Below are positions 9,251 through 19,855 of a stretch of 33,087 bases of DNA, piece after piece. Position numbers and translations under genes: made by a program. Each line of letters begins with the position of its first letter. Within the stretch, counting starts at the first letter, position 1. The notes beneath the pieces are model-generated. The model was not told the DNA's origin and did no database searches. It saw nothing but the letters and a program-made list of their open reading frames with translations. Origin of the DNA: Zelonia costaricensis (taxonomy: Eukaryota > Euglenozoa > Kinetoplastea > Trypanosomatida > Trypanosomatidae); contig JASAOO010003259.1 in assembly GCA_030849075.1 (NCBI GenBank), positions 1 to 33,087 on the forward strand. The letters are read 5' to 3'.

Positions 9251-10917
9251 AGCCTCGCCCCCCCCCCTTGACCCTTCTCCCGCTTTGAGCCTCTCTCTCC
9301 TCTCGACCTTCGATCACCTCCACCGTCCCAGCGCACCCACACACACCAGTGTGGATGTCGTCCCTCGCGTGCTCCCTTCCACCCGCATCCTCCCTCCCGC
9401 AAGCTCCGACTTGGCTTTGGAGGAGTGGGGCGGGGACGTGGGAAGGGCTGCATGCCTCCATCTGTGCAGGTGCGTGCGTGTGTTCGCCGGCGGCTGTTGG
9501 ACGACCGGGTACGACGTTGGAGCCCATCCTGTGCTTGTGGCGCTCCCTCATCGGGTCTTCTCTGTTCTCTTCTTCTTCCTCCTTTGTCTTCCTTCTCGGC
9601 CGTAGTCTGTGCGCGTGTGTCGCTTCGCTTGCCGGTCCGTGTGCGGGCGTGCGTCTGCCGGATGTGCCGTCGTCGCATCCGGCGACCCGCTGTTGGTCGC
9701 CCTCCTCTCTTTCTCTCTCTGCCGGCGAAGAGTGCGCTTTGTTTGTTGTGTTGGCGGTCGTGTGGAGCACTAGCGCACTTCTCTCGAGTCCATGGACACA
9801 TCCTCTCCTCCTCCTTGTTGCTCCTCTTTGCCTTCCTACAAGGGATGCCCCCCCCCCCCGCCTGCCCGCACCCCCCCTCCCCCCATTGATCAGCCCCGCG
9901 TCACATCCCACGCGGGTGGGTGTTCGGTTGTGTGTCTGTGTGTGTGTGTGTGTCTGTGTTTGTGTTTGTGATTGTACTTGTGCGTACGTGTGGCTGGTTG
10001 AGTGCGTCACCACGCCGCGCCACGCTGGGGAAGGAGGCGGAGCAGTGATGCGCGTGTCGAGAGGCCCCAGTGGATGAGTACCCGTCTTGCGCGCCGTGCG
10101 TACGCGCGAGTCGACGCTGTTGGCGTCAGCGCCGGTGGCGCCTCGGCACTCTCACGCATGCCCTCACGCACCTCCCCTCTTGCCCTCTGAGCAGCGATGC
10201 AGTGTTGCCGACACGGAGGAAGCCGTGAGCGAAGAAGAGAGACAACTCAAGCGGTGAGCGTCCACGCGTCTCTCTCGACTTCCCCTGCGCCCGCAACCAG
10301 CGCACTGCAGATGCGACCGCGCAGGCTCCCGTGGTTCTGAGTGTGCCCCCTGGCGTGGGGGCGGAGGACGGCGTGGAGAGGATGGGGAGCTAGGGACGCG
10401 GCCACGCACGCACTCGGCGGGTTTGCGGTGGTGCTGCACGTTGTGGAAACCTCGCTCGCAGCGTTGGGTACAGCGCCCACCCCTACCCCTCCCCATCACA
10501 CTGCGCACGCCGCGTCTCGCTTCTGCCTCACGTAGCGTCACTGGGCGGCACTGGAGCTGGCACCCGCCCCTCCCCCCGCCGTGGCCTGTGGTTGAAGAAT
10601 CGCGTCTCTTGTGCAGAGGTGCACACGCGGTAGGCACGGAACGTGTTCATGTCACCCCCACCCCCTCTCTCTTCCACTCATCTGCCCTCCTTCACTGTTC
10701 GTTTCCCCGGCTGACATCGCCCATACACTGCGCGCTTCTTCTTGCCTGTTCCCTTGCCCCTCCCCCCCCCATTACTCAACGCTGACTCACCGCGCGAACA
10801 CCGTCATACAGCGAGAGCCTCCTCTCAGCGCCGCCCTAGCAGTTGCGCGTGCACGTGTGTGTGTGCGCCCGGTAGGTCCAACCCGTATCCTCACTTCCCC
10901 CTTCTTCTCCCTCCACC
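9251..10917 (+). other. Intergenic region between delta-COP and eL39
   Basis: No gene was recognised in about 1.67 kb. It contains C-runs right after the delta-COP stop, several T/C tracts, a TG-rich repeat (about 9929-9970) and CT-rich DNA before eL39. Small open frames translate to Arg/Ser/Pro/Cys-rich strings without family-like sequence. AG dinucleotides after CT-rich sequence at 10827-10842 are plausible acceptors for eL39. An RNA gene without an obvious structure could be missed by eye. Confidence 0.6.
9929..9970 (+). repeat. TG-rich microsatellite
   Basis: An imperfect TG repeat, interrupted by single C or T substitutions, lies between delta-COP and eL39. Confidence 0.75.
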
Positions 10918-11073
10918 ATGGGCCGCTTCAAGCCGCTTGCCGTGAAGAAGAAGTACGCGAAGAAGATGAACCAGAACAAGCCGGTGCCGTACTGGATCCG
11001 CCTGCGCACGGGCAACCGCATCAAGTGGAACGAGAAGCGCCGCCACTGGCGCCGCACGAAGCTCAACTACTAA
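10918..11073 (+). CDS. RPL39: 60S ribosomal protein eL39 (L39e)
   Basis: The 51-aa basic protein begins [16 protein letters not shown] and ends [12 protein letters not shown]. The middle carries [14 protein letters not shown], matching the eL39 core (NRPIPQWIRMKTGN in animals). eL39 sits in the large ribosomal subunit near the nascent-peptide exit tunnel. Its length equals the usual family length, and it starts in a favourable CCACC-ATG context and ends with TAA. The gene is easily lost by length filters. It has pyrimidine-rich DNA immediately upstream and sits alone between long spacers. Confidence 0.97.
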
Positions 11074-12386
11074 GCCACCGATCCCCGTCGGGCACGAGCG
11101 AACGCATGCGTCGGTGCCACAAGAAGAGCACTTTGCCGCACACAGCACGGACCTGGGTGGCGTGAAGGTGGGACAGCGCCGCTTCGGTGCGTAGCCCCAC
11201 TCGCACGCCACCCCCGCCCCCGTGCCGTCTCCTCCTCTCAACCCCCAACCCCCTCCCACCCGCATGCACAATACTTCGCCAACTGCTTCCATCGTTGCGT
11301 GTTTCGTGACTCCAGCGGCCACGCGGGCAGCGTAGCGGACCGGAAAGCGAAATGCGCACACACAAGGTCGGAGTGGCAGGCGTGTTTGTGCGTGTGTGGA
11401 TATGTGGGTGGGAGGGGGGTAGGGATGCTGATGTCGTGTGTGAGTGGGAGGAGGGATCGGTGCGCTGGTGCCGCGAATTCCGTGTTGCGGCGCTGCGTGA
11501 CGCAGTTTTCCTCTCCGCTCGTGGTGCAGTAGTCGCTTCATGTCGGAGGTGCGCAGTGAGCCGCGTGCCGAAGGATGAGCGCAGGTTTGTGCGTGTGTGT
11601 GTGTGTGTGTGCGCGCGAGGCGGCGTTGAGACTTTGAGTGCGGTGGTCGGTGAGGGAAGGGAAGGGAAGGGAAGGGAGCTGCTGACTTGTGTCACAGCTC
11701 CCCCTCCGCGCCCTTTCCGCGCGCGCCCTGCCGCTCGCTCGCTCTCTCTCGCCACCCTAGTTCACCCCGCACACACCACACGTGCGCTCTCCCGCTCGCT
11801 AAGCGGTTCTTTGCTTTGCTTTTCATCTTTCTGTTTTTCTACGATCACCTCAAAACCCAAAAGGAGAAACGGAACCTCCTCAGTGACACGACGCACGGCA
11901 GCGCCGCGGACTCCGGTGAGCTGCGAGTGGTGCCGGGGTGACGACCGTGGCTGCCACGCGCGTACCCCGCTTCGCCACCCCTCCCCTCCCTCTCCTCGCA
12001 TACCGGCTCTGATGCAACGTCCGGTGTTGCTGCCACGCCCGTGTGCCTCCACGCACGCAGAGGAGGAGCTACGGGGAGAAGAGAAGATCCGGACGGAGGG
12101 GGGGGGGTCGCGGCGCGCCACCTTGCTGCACTCCCGGGCTGTCTGCCGACTGCCCAGAGTGTCTGCCAGCGGGTGTCACGTCACCACCCGACCATCGCGC
12201 TGCCTCTTGCGTGTTCCACTACCTCCGCTCTTCCTTCCCCCCCCCCTCATCACAAGACGCCGCGTCGTTACACACCGCTCTCTCCCCTACGTTGCCGCGC
12301 TGCCACATCGAGCACAACCACACACAGACACGCGCACACATCGTACGTCTTCATCCGCAGTGCCGTCGTGCGCGCACCTCGCACGT
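11074..12386 (+). other. Intergenic region and leader before the 372-aa gene
   Basis: No convincing gene. A long frame, open from an ATG at 11352 and joined to the downstream gene, translates to Arg/Pro/Ser/His/Cys-rich sequence and is treated as untranslated. A (GGGAA)n purine repeat lies at about 11654-11677, with TG repeats near 11590-11610. Pyrimidine-rich DNA after 12170 leads to an acceptor-like AG at 12359-12360. Confidence 0.6.
11654..11677 (+). repeat. Short (GGGAA)n tandem repeat
   Basis: About four to five GGGAA units in direct tandem form a pure homopurine stretch, unusual in a half of the window where homopyrimidine tracts dominate this strand. Confidence 0.8.
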
Positions 12387-13505
12387 ATGACGACGCACCC
12401 GGCGCACGCTCCTCCACAGCCTCCGCCGCCTTCGTTGGCGCAGCTCCAGGAGCGGGTGATGCGCGTGTACCGCAACGAGCTCGAGCTGCAGCGCCGCCTC
12501 AGCGCCCAGTGCCACACCCTGCACCAGCTCGCGGAGGCAACAGCAGGCGTGGTGCAGTGGTGGCGGCGAGGGGCGGCCACCGCAGCAGCAGCAGCAGCAG
12601 AGCCAGAGCGGGGAGCCACCGCGCGAGCACACACAGCCGGCGTGAAGCGGCGGAACAGTGCAGAAGAGGGCCACGTGTCCGCGGCAGCGGCAGAGTCACC
12701 GACGACGCGGCAGCTCATCACGCGGCACCCCGGTATAGTCTTCTACTCATTGGGGGAGCTGCTGCAACTCTGGGCGACGGCGGGGGCGACCGCGTGCCGC
12801 ACCGAAAACAGCGAGAACGCGCCTCATGAGGGAGGTGCAGAGGCCACGGCCCGCAGTGCCGCTCACACCTCGCCGGTTCATCAGGAGGGGTCGGAGAACG
12901 CCATGCGCCGTCCGCCGTTGCCGCCGTGGACCGCCGGTGTCGAGTGGAGCGCTGACCGCACCGGGCGGCGGCCGCGCGAGCCGAGGCTGCGGCTCCCCAC
13001 ACCGGAGCAGCTCATCCGGTGCCGCCTGTGCGACGCCCACTGCCCGCTTGCTGTCACGCACCCCCTCCTTCTTGGCTCCGTGGCGCCGCAGGATGAGGAG
13101 GTGCTGCTGCGGTGGCTGATGCACCTCACGAGCGAAGGGACTGCCGCATTCCTGCAGCACGAGTGCGGCCGCACGGACGCGTCCGTCACTGTGACGCCCG
13201 CGTTGGGGCTGTGCCTGGCCCTCACTCGGCTTTTCAACTTTGTGGAGGAACTCGTTGCGGGTTGCGCCGGGGCGGAGGGAGTGCAGTGGCGGCTGGCTGC
13301 AGCACAGCGCCCGCACCTCCGCCACGGCTTGCGGCTTCTCTTCGAGGAGGTCGGCGCCACCGGCCAAGCGGCGCTGGAAGCGGCGGTGTCACGCGGCAGC
13401 GGCGGCGGCGACGCAGCGTGGCGCTCGGCCATGGAACGGCTTGCGAGTCTCTCAGCTAGAATTGTCGAGCGTGAAGGTGCATGTCTGGACACGGTCTCGC
13501 ACTGA
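12387..13505 (+). CDS. Unrecognised 372-aa protein with a Cys/His cluster
   Basis: I do not recognise this protein. The start at 12387 lies 27 nt after the candidate acceptor AG at 12359-12360. The N-terminus is Pro-rich (about 1-14), followed by a predicted helix (LAQLQERVMRVYRNELELQ) and an Ala/Gln/Glu-rich low-complexity stretch. Ordered-looking sequence resumes near residue 110 (LITRHPGIVFYSLGELLQLW). A further ordered region starts at about 205 and contains C212-x2-C215-x2-H218-C219, then Leu-rich helices to the C-terminus. The Cys/His cluster could bind a metal, but spacing matches no finger type I can name. No signal peptide or membrane span is evident. Gene-like composition, an acceptor-supported start and a same-strand position support it as real. 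Confidence 0.75.
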   Translation: MTTHPAHAPPQPPPPSLAQLQERVMRVYRNELELQRRLSAQCHTLHQLAEATAGVVQWWRRGAATAAAAAAEPERGATARAHTAGVKRRNSAEEGHVSAAAAESPTTRQLITRHPGIVFYSLGELLQLWATAGATACRTENSENAPHEGGAEATARSAAHTSPVHQEGSENAMRRPPLPPWTAGVEWSADRTGRRPREPRLRLPTPEQLIRCRLCDAHCPLAVTHPLLLGSVAPQDEEVLLRWLMHLTSEGTAAFLQHECGRTDASVTVTPALGLCLALTRLFNFVEELVAGCAGAEGVQWRLAAAQRPHLRHGLRLLFEEVGATGQAALEAAVSRGSGGGDAAWRSAMERLASLSARIVEREGACLDTVSH

Positions 13506-14802
13506 GGCCTCTGTCGCACTCTACTCCCACACCGCCGCACACGCACACACACACACATACACACGGCCCGTCTTTCTCCACTTCGCAGTGGCGCGTCGGT
13601 ATCTGAACCTCCTCCCCTCATTCGCATTGCTCCCTTATTGTTGTCATTTAAGGTGCGCGAGCTGCTGGCTGCCTTGCGGTCTCTCTCTCTTCTCATCGGC
13701 TCCGCTGCTATTCTTCTCTGCTAGACAACGACAACGCAAGCGCGAAAACTACACCGCCATGTGCGCCACCGCGCACTGGCCCACTCCGCGAGCCGAGAAC
13801 TATGGTGTCATGCACGCACGCACGGACGCCGCCTGCCGTGGCGATGCTGCTGCTGACGCTCGAACACTTAACACGGTCCCACCCGTCGCAGCTCCTGCCC
13901 CCCTCCTCCTCCTTCCTCCGCCCCCTCAACTTCCCTTCTTCTCGCTCTCTGGTGCACTCACCTTCAGGCGATAACGCCGCACCCACCCACCCCCCCCCGC
14001 AGCGTCTCTATGAACATCATGACGACTGCACTGGCTTAGCAGCACTTGCGTGGCGGCTGCGTCGGAGCGGCCTCCGACTTCCAGGCTCTGCACAAACTTC
14101 CACTCGCCCGCCCGCGTTCGGTGCGGTACTGCTGAACATCGCCCTACCTCTCGGTCCTCTTCAGGCTGCGGCTCTGCGAGCTTCGCCGAAGGTACAGACA
14201 CACACTTACACACGCACACAGTAACTCGCCTTCATGCTGGCGCTCAGGTCAGGACGAGATGCTTCGAAACTGCGATGCGACGGTGGCGTCGCCGTTCCCT
14301 GTAAGGAAGCTCCGTGGCGGGCTGCGCCGTGCAGAGCGCGCGCTGCAGTGCCGCTTAAACGGGGCGTGTACGGCGTCACGGGTCAGGTGCGGCAGAAAGA
14401 AAAAAAGAAAGACACAGGCTACAGCGAAGCCCACCCCGCGTCTCGCCGGCAAGGCCGGAATGACCGGCGCACACACCACCGCTGATCGCACGCAGGACGG
14501 ACTTCGGCTCGCAGATGGCTGACGCCCACCCCCCCTCCCTCCCCCGAAGCGCGAAGGAGTCTCCGCCTATCCCGCCTGCCAGTCGCTGTTCTTGACTCCC
14601 TCTTCCAACGCCCTCCTGTCTCCTCCACATCAGTGCACGCACTCGCAGCCCCCTTTTGCCTTTCTCGTGCGCGCACACACACACACATACACATCGGCGG
14701 CCTGATCCTGACCTTTGCGCTTTCGCTGCGCACGCACACGCACGCAGACCCGCTCACTGCCCCTCACCTCAGTACACACACCCGCCCTCCCCAGTGACCC
14801 CC
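13506..14802 (+). other. Intergenic region before the arrestin-domain gene
   Basis: About 1.3 kb without a recognised gene. It contains CA repeats just after the preceding stop, CT-rich blocks (about 13580-13720 and 13880-13960), an A-rich patch near 14395-14415, and pyrimidine-rich DNA from 14540 to 14800 leading to the acceptor-like AG at 14771-14772. Confidence 0.6.
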
Positions 14803-15934
14803 ATGGTCTTTCTCGAGAAGGACAAGGCGACGCTCTCGCTGCAGTGCGAGACAGACGTGGTCATTCCGGGCCAGCAGGTCAGCGGCGTGCTGCTCGTCCA
14901 GGTNTCTCCGCGGCCGCGAGGAATCTTATGAGCGTCGCCGCGAAGAGAATCCGGTGGAAAACCAAGTGGAGCAGACGACGGTGGTGCACCGCTACTTCAC
15001 CCACGTGGAAGAAGTGGTGACGCTGTTCGGCTCCGCCAAGGGGGCTGCGTTGCGTGCGGAGGCGCAGCTGGAGCCCGGCAGCTACCCATACCCCTTCTCC
15101 TTCCTTGTACCTCCCGCGGCGCCGCCGTCATATTCCGAAACGCGCTTCGACTACGGCTGTTCGGTGTACTACAACCTCAAAGCCATCCTGGACATCCCCA
15201 TGGGCTTTGATGGCAGCGTCACCTTCTTCCTGCGCGTGCCGCAGATGGCGCCGGTTGGGCAGCTGCAGGCGGAGCGCCAGGCCGTAAAGGTGCTGCCCGT
15301 CTCCGAGGCGGGTATGGCGAAGTGCGGCTGCGAGGGCTGCTTCTGCTGCACCGACGCGGAGTCGTACATCCGCACGGAGGCAATGCTGGCGCCAGGCATG
15401 CTGGTGACGGCGCCGTCGATGGCCGTGCCGGAGGCCACCCTGATGCCGCCCGAGCCGCCGTTGGGGAAGGCGTTCCGCGCGGACGACGACGGCCGCTGGT
15501 CGCGACCCATCACCGTCACCAGCAGCCCCAGCTGCGGCGTGGTGCGCCTGCGCATCACCAACTGCACGAAGGACAAGGATGTCGCGCGCTGCCTCTTCGT
15601 GCTCAGTGTGTGCTACAGCTTTCTTCAGAGCCGTAGAAGCGAAAAGCATGAGGTGAAGCGGTGCGAGTGGAGCTTCCCGAACGGCCCCCTGCGGCCCGGG
15701 GCGTCTGCCGTGGTGGAGATCCCGCTTGATGTCGCGGGCAACACGCTCCTGCCGAACTTCAGCACGCGCTACTTCAAGTCCTTCACGCGGATGCGCGTCA
15801 CGTTCCCGGAGCACACAGCAGACGGCACGCTGCACCTCGACGACGCCATCCTTCTCACCAACAGCATCGACGTGACGAACCGCTGCCCTCCGATGCCGCA
15901 GGTACACGAGGTCACCTTCCACAGATGGAGCTGA
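14803..15934 (+). CDS. Arrestin-domain (alpha-arrestin-like) protein, frame interrupted at an ambiguous base
   Basis: The reading begins MVFLEKDKATLSLQCETDVV with an arrestin-like first strand (VIPGQQVSGVLLVQV), then hits an N at 14904 and a stop at 14929. From 14906 the protein continues in the +1-shifted frame (LRGREESYERRREENPV) to a stop at 15934. Downstream are an arrestin N-domain signature (LEPGSYPYPFSFLVPP) and a Cys-rich joint (KCGCEGCFCC) like that between the two domains of alpha-arrestins. A second beta-rich domain starts near VVRLRITNCT. Alpha-arrestins act as cargo and ubiquitin-ligase adaptors in endocytosis; that role here is inference, and no PPxY motif was seen. The total is about 376 codons. 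Because the only break coincides with an undetermined base, an assembly error is more likely than a pseudogene. An acceptor-like AG lies at 14771-14772. Confidence 0.85.
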
Positions 15935-17743
15935 CGACGCACTGAAGTGGCAATCGTGCTGTACCCCCTTGTTCCCTATTGTTCCTACGTTTTCTTTTTT
16001 TTCTCCGCTGTACCGTGTTGGGACACACTGGAGCTTCCGTGCTGTGGTGGTGCCCGAGTGCTCCTTGGAGTCCTGCAGTGCCGCTCCCACTCCCCCTCCC
16101 TTCCCTCCTCACATTCATGCTGGTAGCACCTGAGGCGTGCGTGAGTGCGTCGAAACATGCGTAGCATCTCTTGTGTAACCTGGACCCGGCTGGGCTGGTC
16201 GCGAGTTGGCCAACCCGACAACCCGGTGTCTCGAACGCGAAGAGTTGGGGGAGGGAGGCGCAAAGCCTCTGTTCTTCCTGTTTTTGCCCCGAGGGTGTGC
16301 AGCGCTGGTGGTCCGTGTGCGGTCGACCGCGCATTTTAGTCTGTCATCTAACTTCTATGCTAGCTTCCTTGCCTGACTGTTTGTTCTCCCCCCCCCCCAC
16401 TCCCTGTCCCAACACCCGTGTCGTTTTCAGTGTCGCTCCACGTTTCTACCGTGGACGGATCGGCCACAAAGTGCGTACGGCGGATGCGGATGTGGAGGGC
16501 GTGGCCGGCAGCGTCCCCTGCAGCCCCTCCTCTCCCTCCGCCACATCGCCAGCACTCAGTGTGTGTTCTCTTTCCAGTGCGAACACGGGGGCTCCACCTT
16601 GTCGTATGCCTCTCTCCCTTCTCCGCCCCTCACCGAACACAAGAAAAAAAAAAGGCAAGGCGAAAACAAGCGCGAGGGTGCGTGCGGCGGTTCTTTCTTT
16701 GCTGTACGTGTGCACATATATTGTGTCTGTGCGTGTGTGTGTGTGGCTCTGCGTAATGATTTAATTGGTTCTGCGTCTTTTATGTGCGCTGTTCGGCTTC
16801 TCCCTTTCGCTTCCTTCACTCCGTCCTCGAAGCTGTATTTTCTCCCTTTTTTCGATTTTTGTTCTCTCTGCCTTCCGATAGCCTTCTCCCCCCCCCCCCT
16901 CTACGCCCTGTCACCCTCAACTTGGCCCCCCCCCCTCCCTCACCTACTATGCGGCCAGATCACGAAGACGGTAAGCACACTCATACACACACACACACAT
17001 GCGCCCCCTCTCTCTCATCGGAATTCAAATGATGGAGTAGGGGGGGTGAATGCGAGTATGCGTGCTTGAGCCACGCGGTAGGCACGCGCTGCAACGCGCC
17101 AGCGGTGTGGCCAGTAAGTTTTTTTCTTTTTTTTCCCCCGCTGGGTCCACCGCGTTGACGCGCATCTACACCAACTTTTTGTTCGATGTACTGGCTGACT
17201 TGACTCTAAACGCTGTCGCCCGCCAAAGCAGATCACTCGAAGACGCGCCACAAGAAAAGAAAAGAAGGAACGCTTTCACTCGTCCTCTCTCGGCGAGTGT
17301 AGCCGCTTCTCCGTCGCGACGCCCATCGTGGATGGGGGGAGGCACACGTAGTGCAGCGCTGGGGAGGGAGTGCAGCAGCAGCAGCCCGTCGTGTGGCGCG
17401 TGTGTGGCGTGTCCGTCGCCTCGGGGTGGGGAGCCCTTGTGCTCGAGCTCGCGTGGCCATGTTCTTGCGTGTGTCTCCGCCACAGCGACACCCCTCTTCT
17501 TTTCCGTTCTGATGCTCCACTCCGGCCATGCGTCTCTCGCGACTGCCTCGGCTTCTTGTTTGCTTTCGCGCGTGTGCATGGTGGTACCTCAAGAGCTCAA
17601 GCTGGTCCGTTTAACGTGTCGCACACACACGTAGACACACACGCGCCCCCTCGTAGCGTTGCTGTCAGCGCCAGGTCCCACGCCGGTGCCCCCAACCCGC
17701 CCTCACCACAACCACCCCACATCACCCCGCTTTCTCCTGCCTC
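15935..17743 (+). other. Intergenic region after the arrestin-domain gene
   Basis: About 1.8 kb with no recognised gene. It has T/C tracts (15985-16010, 16380-16400, 16850-16950), a CA repeat (about 16983-17000) and a T-rich stretch (17117-17136) followed by CCCCCG. Candidate AG acceptors for the next gene lie at 17655-17656 and 17667-17668. Open frames here are Cys/Val/Arg/Ser-rich and look non-coding. Confidence 0.6.
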
Positions 17744-18901
17744 ATGCTGTGCGCATCCACCCCTACCCGGGAGAGCGCCACGGCGGCCCGCAACGGCGCA
17801 GCTGACGGCGGTGCCTCCGCCATGCCGCCAAGCCGACCGACACGAGGCACGAAAGGGGGCACGTTCAGCAGCGGGCTCAACGGCTTCTGCGCAACGCGGC
17901 GGCCCATGAGTGGCGGCACCACCAGCTCGGTGAGCACCGCGCCCGCCACACTGCCGGCCGGCAGCGGCTTCTTCGCATGCTTCCGCAGATCGTCTGGCCA
18001 GCACCCCGCCTCTGAGACTGGCAAAGCGGTCGACAAGTCGCCACCGGCGGGTGCGGATGCGGCAGCAGCGACGGCAGTGCTTCTCGTGCCTGCCGCTGAC
18101 AGCCCCAATGCACCCAAGGCGGCCGCCGTCTCAGCCAGGCCCCACTACTTCACGCTTGTCACGGAGCTTATCATGTGGGAGCGGGAGCTGCGCGTGCAAC
18201 TGCAGCGTCACGAGCGGGAAGAGTTGGTGCAGATGGTGTGGGGTGTGGAGGGTACGCTGCTGCCGGTCATAGCGGGGTTGCGGGACGTCAACGCCCTCGG
18301 CGTGGAGCAGGAGGAGGCGGTGCAGCGCTGGTGCTTGTACGACAAGTACTTCGCGTTCCTGCTGGATGCGACGGCTCTGCAAGAGGTGCTGCACCGCCGC
18401 GCCATAAGTTTCGCGGAGGAGCCGAGGGCTCGCAAGCGCATTGTGGATGCGGAGGTGCCGCACTGGATCGAGGCGCGCCGGCTGCAAGTGATGCGCGAGA
18501 CGCAGGAGTCCGCGGCGACGGAAAACGAAGAGCGGGCGAGGCGGCTGGCCTACTTTGTGCACGTACAGCAGCAGCTCTACCAGGTCTTTCTGCTCGAGGA
18601 GGGGGAGCGGGCCGACCGCATGGAGGTGGAGCGGCTGCAGCGCCTCTACGCCGGCGGCTTCGCCGAGGTGATGGCGAAGGAGTACCGTCACGCCCGTCTC
18701 TGCCAGCTGCGCTACGAGGCGATGCGGCGTGCGCTGCGACCCGAGGTGGCGCGCGACTTGATTGCCGACGAGGCTCGGCACCGCTCGCAGCTGTGCCAGG
18801 AGCAGGCTCTTGGCTTCCGGAAGCTTCAGGCAGACGAAATCCGTGGCTACCTCGCCTCCGGCCGGCAAGCGATTCGCAACCAGCAGGTGGAAGAGGGTTG
18901 A
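17744..18901 (+). CDS. Unrecognised 385-aa protein with a long helical C-terminal half
   Basis: I do not recognise this protein. Residues 1-125 are Ala/Ser/Pro/Gly-rich and probably disordered. From about residue 132 (HYFTLVTELIMWEREL) to the end it is rich in Glu, Arg, Gln, Leu and Ala, with the spacing of long amphipathic helices (for example QLQRHEREELVQM and RRLAYFVHVQQQLYQVF), suggesting a coiled-coil or helical-bundle protein. No membrane span, signal peptide or catalytic motif is evident. The ATG at 17744 is the first in the frame after the candidate AGs at 17655-17668; an internal Met at residue 27 is an alternative start. Strand, position and amino-acid composition support a real gene. 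A structural or cytoskeletal role is only a guess. Confidence 0.8.
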   Translation: MLCASTPTRESATAARNGAADGGASAMPPSRPTRGTKGGTFSSGLNGFCATRRPMSGGTTSSVSTAPATLPAGSGFFACFRRSSGQHPASETGKAVDKSPPAGADAAAATAVLLVPAADSPNAPKAAAVSARPHYFTLVTELIMWERELRVQLQRHEREELVQMVWGVEGTLLPVIAGLRDVNALGVEQEEAVQRWCLYDKYFAFLLDATALQEVLHRRAISFAEEPRARKRIVDAEVPHWIEARRLQVMRETQESAATENEERARRLAYFVHVQQQLYQVFLLEEGERADRMEVERLQRLYAGGFAEVMAKEYRHARLCQLRYEAMRRALRPEVARDLIADEARHRSQLCQEQALGFRKLQADEIRGYLASGRQAIRNQQVEEG

Positions 18902-19855
18902 GAAAAGGGAGAGGCGCAGGAAGCTGCCGAGGACGGTGGGGAGGGGGGGAGCGCGGCCGCACGCCATGGTGGTGGTCTGCTGCTGTTTCCCTTCTGCGTT
19001 GTCGCCGTCGGCGGGACGGCGTCCTTGTGTAAGCCCCGTCTGGGCCTCCGCGCCCGCCACCCTCCCTCCCCCTCACCCGTCGACCACCCCCCCCCCTTCC
19101 CCTCCCCTTCAACCGCGACGCGCGCCCTCCCCGTCAGTGCTCCCCTGTTGAGTTGCCGCGTGGCGACGCCCCCGCCTCCGTCTTTCCTTCTGCTCTTTGT
19201 TGTCTTCTTCATGTACATAGCGGCTGCTCGGTGCGGGCCCCCCCCCCCCCGGGCTACCCCAACCCCGTCCACCACCCACCGCACACACCCCTTTCCCCTC
19301 CCTACAGGTCCACCCAATCACCGTGAGAGCCAGTGCACCCAGAGTGGCGCGCACACCCTTCGCCTCTAGTGGTGCGGCCGCCGCGTCGCCCGTGGCCAGC
19401 GCAAGTGAGTCCCTCGATGAGCAAGTGCTCAAAGCTTGTGGTGCGGGAAGGTTGAGGGCACGGCGTGGGACGGGTGACCGCGTCCGCCGTGCGACCACGT
19501 TCCGCGTGACGACTGCGCAGCCGGGTGGAACACTTCCTCGCGCCTCCTCGGAGCCCTTCCTCCTTCTGGCAACTCCGTTGCAAGCATCCGTGTCGAGCTC
19601 CTCCATGGCGTCCACGCACGCCGCCAGATTTGTGCTTCTCGTGTCGTGGGCCGTCGTTGTATGACCCCCCCCCCCAAACATGTACCGCACGCCTCTTGAT
19701 GGACGACTTGCAAGCCCTGTATCCTCCGCTGCCACCAGTGCAATGCAAACTCGCATCCCTGCTTCCTGCCGCTCTGTCCTTCACTGCTCTTCTCAAAAGC
19801 ACGCACTAAAACTCTCCCACACACACGCACACCTAGGGACACACACGCTTGGACC
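18902..19855 (+). other. Intergenic region before the acidic-tail protein
   Basis: About 950 nt without a recognised gene. It is CT-rich from 19040 to 19310 with C-runs (for example about 19238-19250 and 19666-19675). An acceptor-like AG follows a CA/CT-rich stretch at 19835-19836. Short open frames look non-coding. Confidence 0.6.

Noticed and set aside
11352..12386. In-frame 345-codon upstream extension of the 372-aa gene
   Set aside because: Arg/Pro/Ser/Cys/His-rich sequence without conserved character; the acceptor-like AG at 12359-12360 would remove it from the mRNA.
14803..15934. Arrestin-domain gene as a pseudogene
   Set aside because: The only defect coincides with an undetermined base, and the rest of the frame is intact with conserved motifs, so a sequencing gap is the better explanation.
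17050..17634. 194-codon plus-strand open frame before the 385-aa gene
   Set aside because: Low-complexity Arg/Ser/Cys/Val composition, contains T-tract DNA translated as Phe runs, and lies where a leader is expected.
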